From NCBI RefSeq assembly GCF_028714775.1, contig NZ_JAQTLS010000027.1:1-48634 (forward strand): a stretch of DNA of 48,634 nucleotides. The letters run 5' to 3'. Both the position numbers and the translations under genes were made by a program. The DNA comes from Thiothrix sp. Lineage in GTDB: Bacteria > Pseudomonadota > Gammaproteobacteria > Thiotrichales > Thiotrichaceae. Positions 1 through 6,910 of this stretch are shown piece after piece. Each line of letters starts with the position of its first letter. The first letter of the stretch is position 1. The notes beneath the pieces were generated by a model. The model saw only the letters and a list, made by a program, of their open reading frames with translations. It was not told the origin of the DNA and made no database searches.

Positions 1-173
1 CGCAAAAGTGGTCGGTTATCCACCACTGGAAGCCTGCTTTGCAGACCTTTTTACTCATGTTCGGCGAAGAGCGCGTCCCGCTCTCCGCCCTATGAAAATT
101 TGTTACACAGTTTATTTGACAGACTCGTTTAACTTGATTTTGACTATATTTATGAATATAGGTGTGACATTTA
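1..173. other. Left-edge non-coding stretch
   Basis: No convincing gene is visible here. An open frame at 8-208 has no ribosome site and overlaps the start of the TIR gene, so I do not call it. A TTGACA hexamer at 116-121 could be a -35 element for the TIR gene, but no good -10 lies 16-18 bases downstream. The composition becomes strongly AT-rich from about 95 onward, matching the genes that follow. Confidence 0.4.
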
Positions 174-977
174 ATGAAGCTAAAACTTTTCATAGGTTCA
201 TCTACTGAAGGAAGAGATATTGCATACGCCATTCAATCTAATTTGAAAAATGATTTTGAATGTACTGTTTGGGATCAAAATGTATTTGAGTTATCCTCAT
301 CATATATTGAGACATTAGTAAAGCGCTTAGATAATACTGATTTTGCCGTATTTGTATTTTCTCCTGATGATGAGATTAAAATACGTGGCAATGAAACTAT
401 GGCTGCAAGAGATAATGTTTTATTTGAATTGGGTCTTTTTACAGGAAAATTAGGCAGGGATAGAGCATTTTTTGCTATTCCAGGTGGTAGTGGTATTCGC
501 ATAGCTTCTGATTTGCTTGGCGTTAGTAAAGGTGAATATGAGGTTGGTCGAGATGATGGTAACTATCAAGCCGCAACTGGTGATTTTTGTAATAAGGTTA
601 GGGGTCAAGCAAAAAAAATAGGCGCTATTGAAAAAAAAGAAACAACGACTTCATCAGTGATCAATGTTGAAAGTAAAGTTGCTGCTGAAAATATAGATTC
701 CTGTAAGATGAGTGAGGTTTATAGTGCATTAAAAATACTCGGCGTGATTTATGAGAAAACAAGAGATGAATTGATGAATTATGATTTTGCTTTAGAGCTT
801 GTTGCTTCATCACTTGTTGAAAAACCGAGTGTGATTAGTCTGAAGATTAGTAAGATTGAATCAAGTGGATATATAAGTATTGTGAAGTGTCCAACGCAGG
901 ATGGTCCAGTTAAATGCTTGCGGCTTACCAAGTCGGCTATTGAGTATTTGTCTAATAATATAGAGTTATTGAGCTAG
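174..977 (+). CDS. TIR-like nucleotide-binding domain protein
   Basis: The 267-aa protein has an N-terminal TIR-like fold of the 'predicted nucleotide-binding protein' class (PF10137 type), residues about 3-145. It opens with a beta strand and GSSTEG loop (FIGSSTEG), and RDNVLFELGLF carries the likely catalytic Glu85. Such TIR domains act as NADases in bacterial anti-phage systems; NAD cleavage here is inference. Residues 150-267 form a separate domain I do not recognise, possibly a winged helix. The gene is AT-rich and converges on the next gene: the two stop codons overlap in CTAG at 974-977. A defence effector is likely. Its trigger is unknown because no cyclase or sensor gene is adjacent. 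Confidence 0.8.
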   Translation: MKLKLFIGSSTEGRDIAYAIQSNLKNDFECTVWDQNVFELSSSYIETLVKRLDNTDFAVFVFSPDDEIKIRGNETMAARDNVLFELGLFTGKLGRDRAFFAIPGGSGIRIASDLLGVSKGEYEVGRDDGNYQAATGDFCNKVRGQAKKIGAIEKKETTTSSVINVESKVAAENIDSCKMSEVYSALKILGVIYEKTRDELMNYDFALELVASSLVEKPSVISLKISKIESSGYISIVKCPTQDGPVKCLRLTKSAIEYLSNNIELLS

Positions 978-1675
978 TTATTAATTACTCTCGTTTTTGC
1001 GACATCATTTAATGTGTTTTTTAATATTTGGATAAAATATCTATTGATTGATGTGTTGTGTACTTTTGCAACTCCTTGATATGTAATAGTAGCTCTGCCT
1101 TCCCCATCTTCAGTGGAAAAATAAAATTCGGCACGTATTATTTTTCCTGAAGTGTTATTGGGGATTTTTTTAAGTTCTTCAAGTAAATCACCGTCACCTT
1201 TTAAACTAAGATTTCCTAGAATGTTATTTGATAATTTTACTTGGGCAATATCTAGTTTTTGTAGAGAGTATTTTTTTAAATTCAACCGAATAAGATCAAG
1301 CCATGTAACTAGGTTGATGGATGGGGATTGAATAGATATTTTGAAAGATGTTGCTCTGCCTAATGCTGATGTGAGTGGAATGGATGATTTTGGTGGATCA
1401 ATTAATAGTAAAGAATAGGGCGAATCCATGTCAATTTGGAAAGAATGGTTTTGATAGATTGTTTGAAAATAAGTTTCGATGTAGCCTAGAGGTGAGCGAG
1501 ACTCAATTGTTTTTACTTCTTTCTGAATGTAACGACCAGAAAGTTTATTATTGCGATAAGCCTCATCAAGGATGAAGCCAGAACCAGCTTCTTCCGTATA
1601 AGGATGCTTGAGAAGAGCATTTTTCAGCTCACTGTAATCTAGTCTCCAGACTGCATCGACCCATTGATACCGCAT
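974..1675 (-). CDS. Hypothetical protein, third gene of TIR-linked operon
   Basis: The protein has 233 aa and belongs to no family I recognise. It has no signal peptide or membrane segment. The middle and C-terminal parts alternate predicted beta strands, for example a stretch reading RAEFYFSTEDGEGRATITYQG. The start at 1675 lies 37 bases inside the end of the upstream gene, which indicates translational coupling, so the product probably works with the two proteins encoded before it. It is AT-rich like its neighbours and unlike the roughly 55% GC nif region. Function unknown; an accessory or specificity subunit is a guess. Confidence 0.7.
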   Translation of the reverse strand: MRYQWVDAVWRLDYSELKNALLKHPYTEEAGSGFILDEAYRNNKLSGRYIQKEVKTIESRSPLGYIETYFQTIYQNHSFQIDMDSPYSLLLIDPPKSSIPLTSALGRATSFKISIQSPSINLVTWLDLIRLNLKKYSLQKLDIAQVKLSNNILGNLSLKGDGDLLEELKKIPNNTSGKIIRAEFYFSTEDGEGRATITYQGVAKVHNTSINRYFIQILKNTLNDVAKTRVINN

Positions 1676-2784
1676 GAGTTTTCCTTTATTTCAGTGAAAC
1701 ATTTATAAGCTGCTTCTTCTATCATGGACACATAGTTTTTGCTTAATAATCGTGATAGTTGTGCTGGCGTTGAATTAAAGTTACTTTTCTCGGCTACATA
1801 TTTAAGGTAGTTAACAGCCTCATAAGATAAATGAGTCATTTTGTCAGGGGGACTACACTGAGCCTCAAGTCGAACTGCTCCTTCTATGGGTTGATCCTGA
1901 TTATCTCTTAGACTCATGATTTGTGTTTGCCATCGGATAGTATGAATATAATATCTCCCTTCGCGCAAGAATTCCTGTATCTCTCTGGACGCAAGGAGAT
2001 CATTTCCAGACATACTGGCTTTGTTAATTTGAGAGACTAAAGATTGTGAAACCTCATCATTTTCTTCTTCATTATCATCCTCATCTTCTGATGATTTGCT
2101 TTTATGTATGCCAATTTTTACGACATGACCTAAAGGTAAGTCCTCTATATTGTTGATTAGGCGAAAGAAAAAGTCATTTGTTTGTGCGGGTAAAAACTCA
2201 GATAAATTTAAAGAAAATCTATTTCGGGATGTGTTTTCTTGTTCATCAATTGTATCTAGTATGCAATTAACAATTTCTTTAACACGCTCATCAGATGGAT
2301 AGCGAAGTGTTGTCTTTCCATCATTTGTTGTGTTAATTTCAATAATGGCTTCTTTAGGTTTTCGTTGTTTTAGACGTGTAATATTATGATCTATATCTGT
2401 ATATGCTACACGAATAACAGGGCTTCCATCAGCTTTGAGACTAATGCTTATATTATCTCGCTGTCTTTTATCTTTTAAGTCAGGTAGCAAGTCTCTCAAT
2501 GTGTCTGATGAAATTTCTCCATCTACTTTTTGACTGCTGGTTTTGGGCGGTCTACTTTCTGTTTTCAGTAGTTCTGATAGCTCTTGTAGCATTAGATGAT
2601 CAAATGGGATGCTCGCTATTCTTAAACATAAAGCTTCTCTTTCAATGTCTTCCGGTACAATAAATCCATGGTCAAGAGCATATTTTCTTAATTGCCATAG
2701 TGTGAGTTTTTGCTTGCTTGCGATTAATGCATCATATATATCATTTGGTTGGGCATATATAAAAACAGAATCAGTATTGATCAT
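1639..2784 (-). CDS. Hypothetical protein, second gene of TIR-linked operon
   Basis: The protein has 381 aa. I cannot assign a family. It is soluble, with a helical N-terminus, a mixed beta region at about 110-190, and a strongly acidic stretch near residues 234-246 (SSEDEDDNEEENDEV) that looks like a flexible linker. The start overlaps the stop of the preceding PD-(D/E)XK-like gene by 4 bases (2781-2784), and its own 3' end overlaps the next gene by 37 bases, so the three genes form one coupled operon. The context next to a TIR protein suggests a defence role, but no motif in this protein proves it. Confidence 0.7.
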   Translation of the reverse strand: MINTDSVFIYAQPNDIYDALIASKQKLTLWQLRKYALDHGFIVPEDIEREALCLRIASIPFDHLMLQELSELLKTESRPPKTSSQKVDGEISSDTLRDLLPDLKDKRQRDNISISLKADGSPVIRVAYTDIDHNITRLKQRKPKEAIIEINTTNDGKTTLRYPSDERVKEIVNCILDTIDEQENTSRNRFSLNLSEFLPAQTNDFFFRLINNIEDLPLGHVVKIGIHKSKSSEDEDDNEEENDEVSQSLVSQINKASMSGNDLLASREIQEFLREGRYYIHTIRWQTQIMSLRDNQDQPIEGAVRLEAQCSPPDKMTHLSYEAVNYLKYVAEKSNFNSTPAQLSRLLSKNYVSMIEEAAYKCFTEIKENSCGINGSMQSGD

Positions 2785-3668
2785 GAGCGCATTCCAAGTT
2801 CAGATTCAAAGAATTGTGGCTTTATAATTGAAATTGACATCATGTCAATGATGCTAAGTCGCTCTAAAATCATTTTTGCCACAGATGAATTTGGAGCAAC
2901 CATTTCGGCATACTCTTTCTTTGACTTTTGAAAATTTGGGTGGGATATGTTTGTTGCATTTGGAAGTTTGAAAGTAATCGTGCTGGCACTGTCCATTACT
3001 TGATAAGTGAATAAGTAATCAATCAAATGGATAAATTCGTCACTGCTCTCACCCTTTCCTCGATAATATAAGATATATCCTTCTTTTCCTGCTTGATCTA
3101 TTCCAAAACGAATAACATGAAATGGAGCAACAAGTTGTTCTAACATAAGAGGAGAACCATATCTATTGCTGCAAGATCGCCGATGATATTGTAATTGATG
3201 ATCTGGTTGAAAAAAGCCAACAGCATTGTCGGGAATATTTTTTTGACCTTTTGTAGCCCAATAATCAATTTGTATGCTGTTTAAATATATTAGAGTTTCT
3301 GGGTCTAAAATTATTATTTCACTATGGCTTTTAAGTTTTGGCCAATCTTCCTTGATATTATTGGCAATTTGATTATTCAAGTTCTTTGTGTAAGCATGAT
3401 CATGGTTATATACGAAAAGACAAGCAATAACCTTTTTGTCTTCGTCATGAGGAACTGGAAAGTGTTCAGTAAAAGAATCGCTTACCATTGCGCAATCTAA
3501 TGATAATGCTAAACTTTTAAGTGCAGATACTATGCCTCCAACAGAAATACTTTTAGCAGCAAGGCTTTTAAAGTCAAAAAGCACTTGGGTAAGTTTTCCG
3601 TCATAGGGGTCATGATAAGTATAGACTGCATCCGCAGGGTGTGTCTTCTTGTTGTGGTGAGGTTGCAC
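2781..3668 (-). CDS. PD-(D/E)XK nuclease-like protein, 5' end interrupted
   Basis: The 295-aa open part begins at a GTG. Near the N-terminus PADAVY (Asp13) is followed about 19 residues later by VLFDFKS (Asp32-X-Lys34), the spacing and strand context of a PD-(D/E)XK nuclease core. That assignment is inferred from the motif only. The coding frame continues upstream past the GTG into plausible protein (GPNDIDWHC) and, beyond a single TAG at 3705-3707, to an ATG at 3776 preceded by GGTGGG. The intact gene would therefore have been about 331 residues. It is first in the three-gene operon. Either the copy is a recent pseudogene, or translation restarts at the GTG, which keeps both motif residues. 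Confidence 0.6.
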   Translation of the reverse strand: MQPHHNKKTHPADAVYTYHDPYDGKLTQVLFDFKSLAAKSISVGGIVSALKSLALSLDCAMVSDSFTEHFPVPHDEDKKVIACLFVYNHDHAYTKNLNNQIANNIKEDWPKLKSHSEIIILDPETLIYLNSIQIDYWATKGQKNIPDNAVGFFQPDHQLQYHRRSCSNRYGSPLMLEQLVAPFHVIRFGIDQAGKEGYILYYRGKGESSDEFIHLIDYLFTYQVMDSASTITFKLPNATNISHPNFQKSKKEYAEMVAPNSSVAKMILERLSIIDMMSISIIKPQFFESELGMRS

Positions 3669-3776
3669 ACAGTGCCAATCTATGTCGTTTGGGCCAACCT
3701 GCTCCTAACCAGCAAATCGTGAGATAGATTTTGCAAGTTGGACAGCCATTTGAGCAATTTGAGCAGTTTCTGACAT
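3669..3776 (-). pseudogene. Detached N-terminal segment with amber codon
   Basis: Reading the minus strand from ATG at 3776 gives 23 codons (MSETAQIAQMAVQLAKSISR then FAG), a TAG at 3705-3707, then 12 sense codons running in frame into the GTG start used for the downstream CDS. The amphipathic helical start and the ribosome-site-like GGTGGG about 8 bases upstream indicate that this was the true N-terminus. One base change from CAG, GAG, AAG or TGG would explain the TAG. Confidence 0.6.
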
Positions 3777-4154
3777 TTTCAGCCCACCATTAAGTCAATA
3801 ATTTGATTAATTATAGCTCAGTGCTAATGACGGTGTATATAAAATTTGAAAAGCGACTAAAGCAAAAAAAGACATGTCTACGGTGCTTCTTCTTATTGGA
3901 GACCGTTTTGAGCTGTGTCATCCGTGAAGAAATCAAAAAACCGCCCGAAGGCGGTCTTTCCGCCCCAGAGTGAACGCATCAAGTGCGGACACCTAGGGGA
4001 GAGTCGTCCAGCAAGTATGTTGCTGTGGGCTACAAAATGCAAACACAGAAAACCACCTGCTCACACCCACAACCGATGTAGAAAGTGCAGTAGTAAAACC
4101 CGAATTCCTAAAGCAGCTATAATAGGCGTGTTACCTGTTTGCTAGGAGACAAAC
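3777..4154. other. Gene-free stretch with a decayed copG-like tail
   Basis: No intact gene. Minus-strand TATAAT at 3810-3815 is a possible -10 for the three-gene operon. Bases 3914-3937 resemble 4587-4610, the 3' part of the BrnA/CopG-like gene (about 20 of 24 matches, encoding CVIREEIK versus RVIREEIK), so they look like the remnant of another copy. A TATAAT at 4118-4123 and TAGGAG at 4143-4148 precede the 64-aa gene. Confidence 0.45.
3935..3959 (-). terminator. Terminator-like hairpin
   Basis: ACCGCC (3940-3945), loop CGAA, GGCGGT (3950-3955). On the minus strand the stem is followed by six U residues. On the plus strand only CTTT follows. No minus-strand gene ends close by, so it may stop read-through toward the three-gene operon, or be what is left of a lost neighbour. 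Confidence 0.5.
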
Positions 4155-4349
4155 ATGCCCAAGGTGATCTCATCAGAAGTACAAAATCAGTTCGACAAGT
4201 TGATGAAAGATTCGCAAGGTTTACAGGACAAGAATGCCGCCGCTTGGTATGAAAACTACTGCAAGCGTCATGCAGACAACCCGCGTACTGCCGATCTGAC
4301 CGATGAAGACGTGAACAGATTGGTGCATGAGCTGCGTTTGATCCCTTGA
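4155..4349 (+). CDS. Small hypothetical protein (64 aa)
   Basis: A short, charged, probably helical protein with no recognised family. The start is supported by TAGGAGACAAAC directly upstream. It is followed after 24 bases by a 12-codon ORF and then the RHH protein, so the three may form a small unit. A second, deleted copy of its 3' end and of its upstream sequence lies at 5573-5650, which shows that this gene has been duplicated locally. A toxin or regulator role next to a BrnA-like protein is possible but unproven. Confidence 0.6.
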   Translation: MPKVISSEVQNQFDKLMKDSQGLQDKNAAAWYENYCKRHADNPRTADLTDEDVNRLVHELRLIP

Positions 4350-4386
4350 ACTATAAAGATAAGCGGTGACATTATGAACAACGAAC
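4349..4386 (+). repeat. Leader repeat, copy 1
   Basis: This 38-bp stretch (CTATAAAGATAAG followed by a GGTGACATT ribosome-site region, ATG and the first codons) matches 6499-6536 with three differences. It brings the same translation-initiation region to two unrelated genes. Confidence 0.75.
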
Positions 4387-4412
4387 GCACGCAATTTGCA
4401 GGTAGCACATGA
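4374..4412 (+). CDS. 12-codon ORF coupled to the RHH gene
   Basis: ATG at 4374 starts MNNERTQFAGST and stops at TGA 4410-4412, which overlaps the ATG of the next gene (ATGA). It uses the duplicated initiation region also found in front of the 128-aa gene at 6524, so it is either a translated leader that couples expression of the RHH protein or the stub of a gene deleted after duplication. It is too short for functional inference. Confidence 0.35.
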   Translation: MNNERTQFAGST

Positions 4413-4636
4413 AAGAACAGTACGATAAGACCACCAAGGAAAAAATCACTATCCGGCTTGATCCTGACGTGGTTGACTGGTTTCGGAAACAGGTGGAAGG
4501 TGGTGGCAATTACCAAAGCCTGATCAACGAAGCATTGAAGGCACACATCAAGCAGCAGGGCGAACCACTGGAAACGATCTTACGCCGTGTCATTCGTGAA
4601 GAAATAAAGGCTGAACAGCAGCAGGTGGCTGCCTGA
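4409..4636 (+). CDS. BrnA/CopG-like ribbon-helix-helix antitoxin
   Basis: The 75-aa protein has the BrnA-type pattern: ITIRLDPDVVDWFRKQ forms the DNA-binding strand and first helix, and NYQSLINEALKAHI the second helix. Such proteins bind DNA as dimers and repress their own promoter together with a toxin. No BrnT-like toxin is recognisable nearby; the upstream 64-aa protein would be the only candidate partner. Residues 53-75 form an extra charged tail (RRVIREEIKAEQQQ). The start overlaps the stop of the 12-codon ORF. Likely an orphan antitoxin or a small autoregulator. Confidence 0.65.
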   Translation: MKEQYDKTTKEKITIRLDPDVVDWFRKQVEGGGNYQSLINEALKAHIKQQGEPLETILRRVIREEIKAEQQQVAA

Positions 4637-4713
4637 GTTTTGAGCGCAGTTTCCCCCGAATTTAGGACGTGCGCTTATCCGCTGTCATTTCCGGCATGTG
4701 CTGTTCTTCCTAT

Positions 4714-5463
4714 TCATAAATACTCGTGCATGTTAGCCATGCCGAGGATGTAAATGAGTTCGTTAGTCGTGATTTTGCCAAATTCTTGGCGGATATTGGC
4801 CAATACGTTTTCTGCATATTTGGGGGTGATGCCGCAAGTATCTGGAATGCTTTTCATCGGCTTGCCCGTCAGGATGTGTTTGAGTACCGCTTTTTGCGTG
4901 GCATTGAGGCTTTCCAACAACGGTTGGATGAAAAAACGTACCGATTCTTTTGAATTAATCACAGTTGCGTGGTATTCGCTGGCAAGCGTGAATAGTTGTG
5001 CAAGGTGCGACTTTTTCAGATTCTGGAAGTGACTCAAACTGTCGTTTTTGCTAATGACAGAGATTCCCGCGATGGCAAATGTGCTCCGCAGTGCTGGCAC
5101 GGAAAGGCCGTACTGTATGCCGAAATTTTTCCGGGCATCTTCGGTAACAGCCCTTTCTTCATGGGTAACGTGACCTGCATAAATTTCTTCCCACCAGTCA
5201 ATAGCCCTTTTCCAGTCTTGTAGTGCCAAACGTAGCACGAAGTCGTGGTTGCCGTAGTTATTCTCGATGTAATGGGCTACGAAAGGGGTGAAGCTCTCGG
5301 AATAGTGCAGCACAGGTTGCACTTCCTTGCTCATGTACATGGGCTTAGGGTAAAAAGAGTACAGCACACCGTCAAAACCTAAGTCGCTGATAACTTCGGT
5401 CAAGGCCGTGAACGCCTCGCCAAACGGGTGGCAGGGTGTTGGGGGAGATGGAATATCTGTCAT
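4714..5463 (-). CDS. LuxR-family regulator with autoinducer-type domain (solo)
   Basis: The protein has 249 aa. Residues about 15-165 fit an acyl-homoserine-lactone-binding domain: FDGVLYSFYP, then NYGNHDFV and the aromatic cluster WKRAIDWWEEIY. Residues 185-245 form a LuxR helix-turn-helix, although the usual TxxExxVLxxxAxGxSxxEIA pattern is degenerate (LNATQKAVLKHILTG). No luxI-type synthase is present in the window, so this is a LuxR solo that may sense exogenous or non-AHL signals. It is transcribed alone, opposite to the flanking small genes. Target genes are unknown. Confidence 0.75.
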   Translation of the reverse strand: MTDIPSPPTPCHPFGEAFTALTEVISDLGFDGVLYSFYPKPMYMSKEVQPVLHYSESFTPFVAHYIENNYGNHDFVLRLALQDWKRAIDWWEEIYAGHVTHEERAVTEDARKNFGIQYGLSVPALRSTFAIAGISVISKNDSLSHFQNLKKSHLAQLFTLASEYHATVINSKESVRFFIQPLLESLNATQKAVLKHILTGKPMKSIPDTCGITPKYAENVLANIRQEFGKITTNELIYILGMANMHEYL

Positions 5464-5572
5464 GAGGTTACGCGCTTGCTGTATACCCCAAGACTAATAG
5501 CAAATTTGCCGACACTCGTCTATGCCACCAGTGGCTGTTGCCGTCAATTACGGCAGCACCTTGCCCTGAAAC

Positions 5573-5650
5573 AGCGATAATGGGCGTGTTACCGATTTGA
5601 GCGACAAAGACGTGAACAGATTAGTGCATGAGCTTCGTTTAATTCCTTGA
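5573..5650 (+). pseudogene. Deleted copy of the 64-aa gene
   Basis: The first part, ATAATGGGCGTGTTACC, matches the region just upstream of the 64-aa gene (4119-4137). From 5593 the sequence matches the last 59 bases of that gene (4291-4349) and still encodes DKDVNRLVHELRLIP and stop. About 150 bp between the two parts are missing, which removed the start codon and most of the reading frame. Confidence 0.65.
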
Positions 5651-5677
5651 CCCGTCTACCACTTCACCCTTTAGCCT
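5647..5677 (+). promoter_or_regulatory. Possible MerR-type promoter (19-bp spacer)
   Basis: TTGACC (5647-5652) and TAGCCT (5672-5677) are separated by 19 bases, the overlong spacing typical of promoters activated by MerR proteins. They lie just upstream of the small gene and merR, which fits autoregulation. I could not see a clear dyad in the spacer, so confidence is low. Confidence 0.3.
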
Positions 5678-5709
5678 ACCCCTGTTCCCATCAACAACAG
5701 GAGTGCATT

Positions 5710-5898
5710 ATGCCAAACACCAACATGACCAAAACCCAGTGGGTCGAGCTGTTCCGTGAAACTGGCTTGGACGAGGCGACCATGCGCCAGTGGCATCGCT
5801 TGTTTGAGCAACGTCACCCGGCGCAGCATCAGGCGTTTCTGGAATGGCTGCAAATCCCGGCGGAGGAGGTCGCGCAAATCCGCCAACATTCACGCTGA
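5710..5898 (+). CDS. Stand-alone relative of the MerR C-terminal domain
   Basis: The protein has 62 aa, starting at ATG 5710 behind CAGGAG. It aligns along its whole length with residues 116-173 of the MerR protein encoded next: WVELFRETGLDEATMRQWH versus WVEVLRAAGLDDAGMRKWH, and both end in IRQHSR. The fold is probably helical. It lies 15 bases before merR and is likely co-transcribed. It may compete for or carry the ligand of the regulator, or bind the same partner. Function unknown. Confidence 0.7.
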   Translation: MPNTNMTKTQWVELFRETGLDEATMRQWHRLFEQRHPAQHQAFLEWLQIPAEEVAQIRQHSR

Positions 5899-5913
5899 TA
5901 AGGGAGGCTGCGG

Positions 5914-6435
5914 ATGTACACCATCGGTCAACTGGCGAAACGTTTCGGCCTGTCACGCAGCACCCTGCTGTATTACGACGCGATTGGCTTGCTGCCTGCC
6001 TCGACGCGCAGCGCCAGCGGCTACCGTCTGTATACAGAACAGGCCGTGCAGCGCATGACGCACATCCAGACCTTCCGTGATGCCGGTTTACCGCTGGAAA
6101 CCATCCGCACCCTGCTGGCTTCCGGCACGGACGCACCCACCGCCGTGCTGGAACGCCACCTTCAGGAACTCAATAGCGACATCAGCCGCCTGCGCCAGCA
6201 ACAGCAAGTGATCGTGCGCCTGCTGGATTCCGCTTCCGCCCTCAAGGACAGCCGCACCATGAGCAAGCAACGCTGGGTAGAAGTGCTACGTGCCGCCGGG
6301 CTGGATGATGCCGGGATGCGTAAATGGCACAGTGAATTCGAGCAGCGTTCCCCCGAAGCCCATCAGGATTTTCTGGAATCGCTGGGCATTGGTGATGAAG
6401 AAATCTCCTTGATCCGCCAGCATTCCCGCCACTGA
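5914..6435 (+). CDS. MerR-family transcriptional regulator
   Basis: The protein has 173 aa. The N-terminal MerR DNA-binding domain is clear: YTIGQLAKRFGLSRSTLLYYD, then SGYRLYTEQAVQRM, followed by a dimerisation coiled coil (about 75-110). The last 58 residues form a separate domain homologous to the 62-aa protein upstream and begin at an internal Met116 (ATG 6259), so an internally initiated product is conceivable. No metal-binding Cys pair is seen, so a heavy-metal regulator is unlikely. It probably controls its own operon through the 19-bp-spaced promoter upstream. Confidence 0.85.
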   Translation: MYTIGQLAKRFGLSRSTLLYYDAIGLLPASTRSASGYRLYTEQAVQRMTHIQTFRDAGLPLETIRTLLASGTDAPTAVLERHLQELNSDISRLRQQQQVIVRLLDSASALKDSRTMSKQRWVEVLRAAGLDDAGMRKWHSEFEQRSPEAHQDFLESLGIGDEEISLIRQHSRH

Positions 6436-6498
6436 AACGCTTCCGTCCAAAGAACGGGCGTGGACACTGCGCCCCGGACTATACTCAAGGCGTACAAA

Positions 6499-6536
6499 CA
6501 CTATAAAGATAAGAGGTGACATTATGAGCAACGAAC
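6499..6536 (+). repeat. Leader repeat, copy 2
   Basis: Second copy of the sequence at 4349-4386 (three differences). It contains the ribosome site AGAGGTGACATT and the first codons of the 128-aa gene. Confidence 0.75.
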
Positions 6537-6910
6537 TGGTGCAGGTGAAAACCTATCATGTCGAAGGTGACGGCATCACCCTGTATTTCCTTGGGGATGA
6601 TCCCGCCGCGCTGGAGCTGACTTACAACGATGCGCAAGGCGAACGTAAGTTTTCCGGGAAGGAGATTTCCCAGCAAGAAACGCCCATCGGGTTGATGGTT
6701 TCTGTGATGATGGAGGCGATTCCCGATTTACGCACCGTGGTGTTGTCGCTGGCACTCCCCACCGCCAACAGGCCAGCCGATATGCGTTCGGTCATGCTGA
6801 AAACCTTTGCTGTGCGCACCACCAACCACACCACCATTGCCGGGCCAGACATCATCGAAGGCGCGACCCAAACCTACGAGGTTTTTGTGTTGGACGGGAA
6901 TGCTTGGTAA
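6524..6910 (+). CDS. Hypothetical protein (128 aa)
   Basis: A soluble protein with no signal peptide and no recognised domain. It is predicted to be mostly beta strands, with a Leu/Val-rich core around residues 58-80. The start is set by AGAGGTGAC 8-14 bases upstream. Its stop TAA lies directly against the ATG of the aminotransferase gene, so the two are probably co-transcribed and may work together. The initiation region is shared with the 12-codon ORF at 4374, evidence of local duplication. Function unknown. Confidence 0.65.
   Translation: MSNELVQVKTYHVEGDGITLYFLGDDPAALELTYNDAQGERKFSGKEISQQETPIGLMVSVMMEAIPDLRTVVLSLALPTANRPADMRSVMLKTFAVRTTNHTTIAGPDIIEGATQTYEVFVLDGNAW

Noticed and set aside
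3915-4145. 76-aa plus-strand frame
   Set aside because: No ribosome site, crosses a terminator-like hairpin and a decayed gene tail, and has no protein-like pattern.
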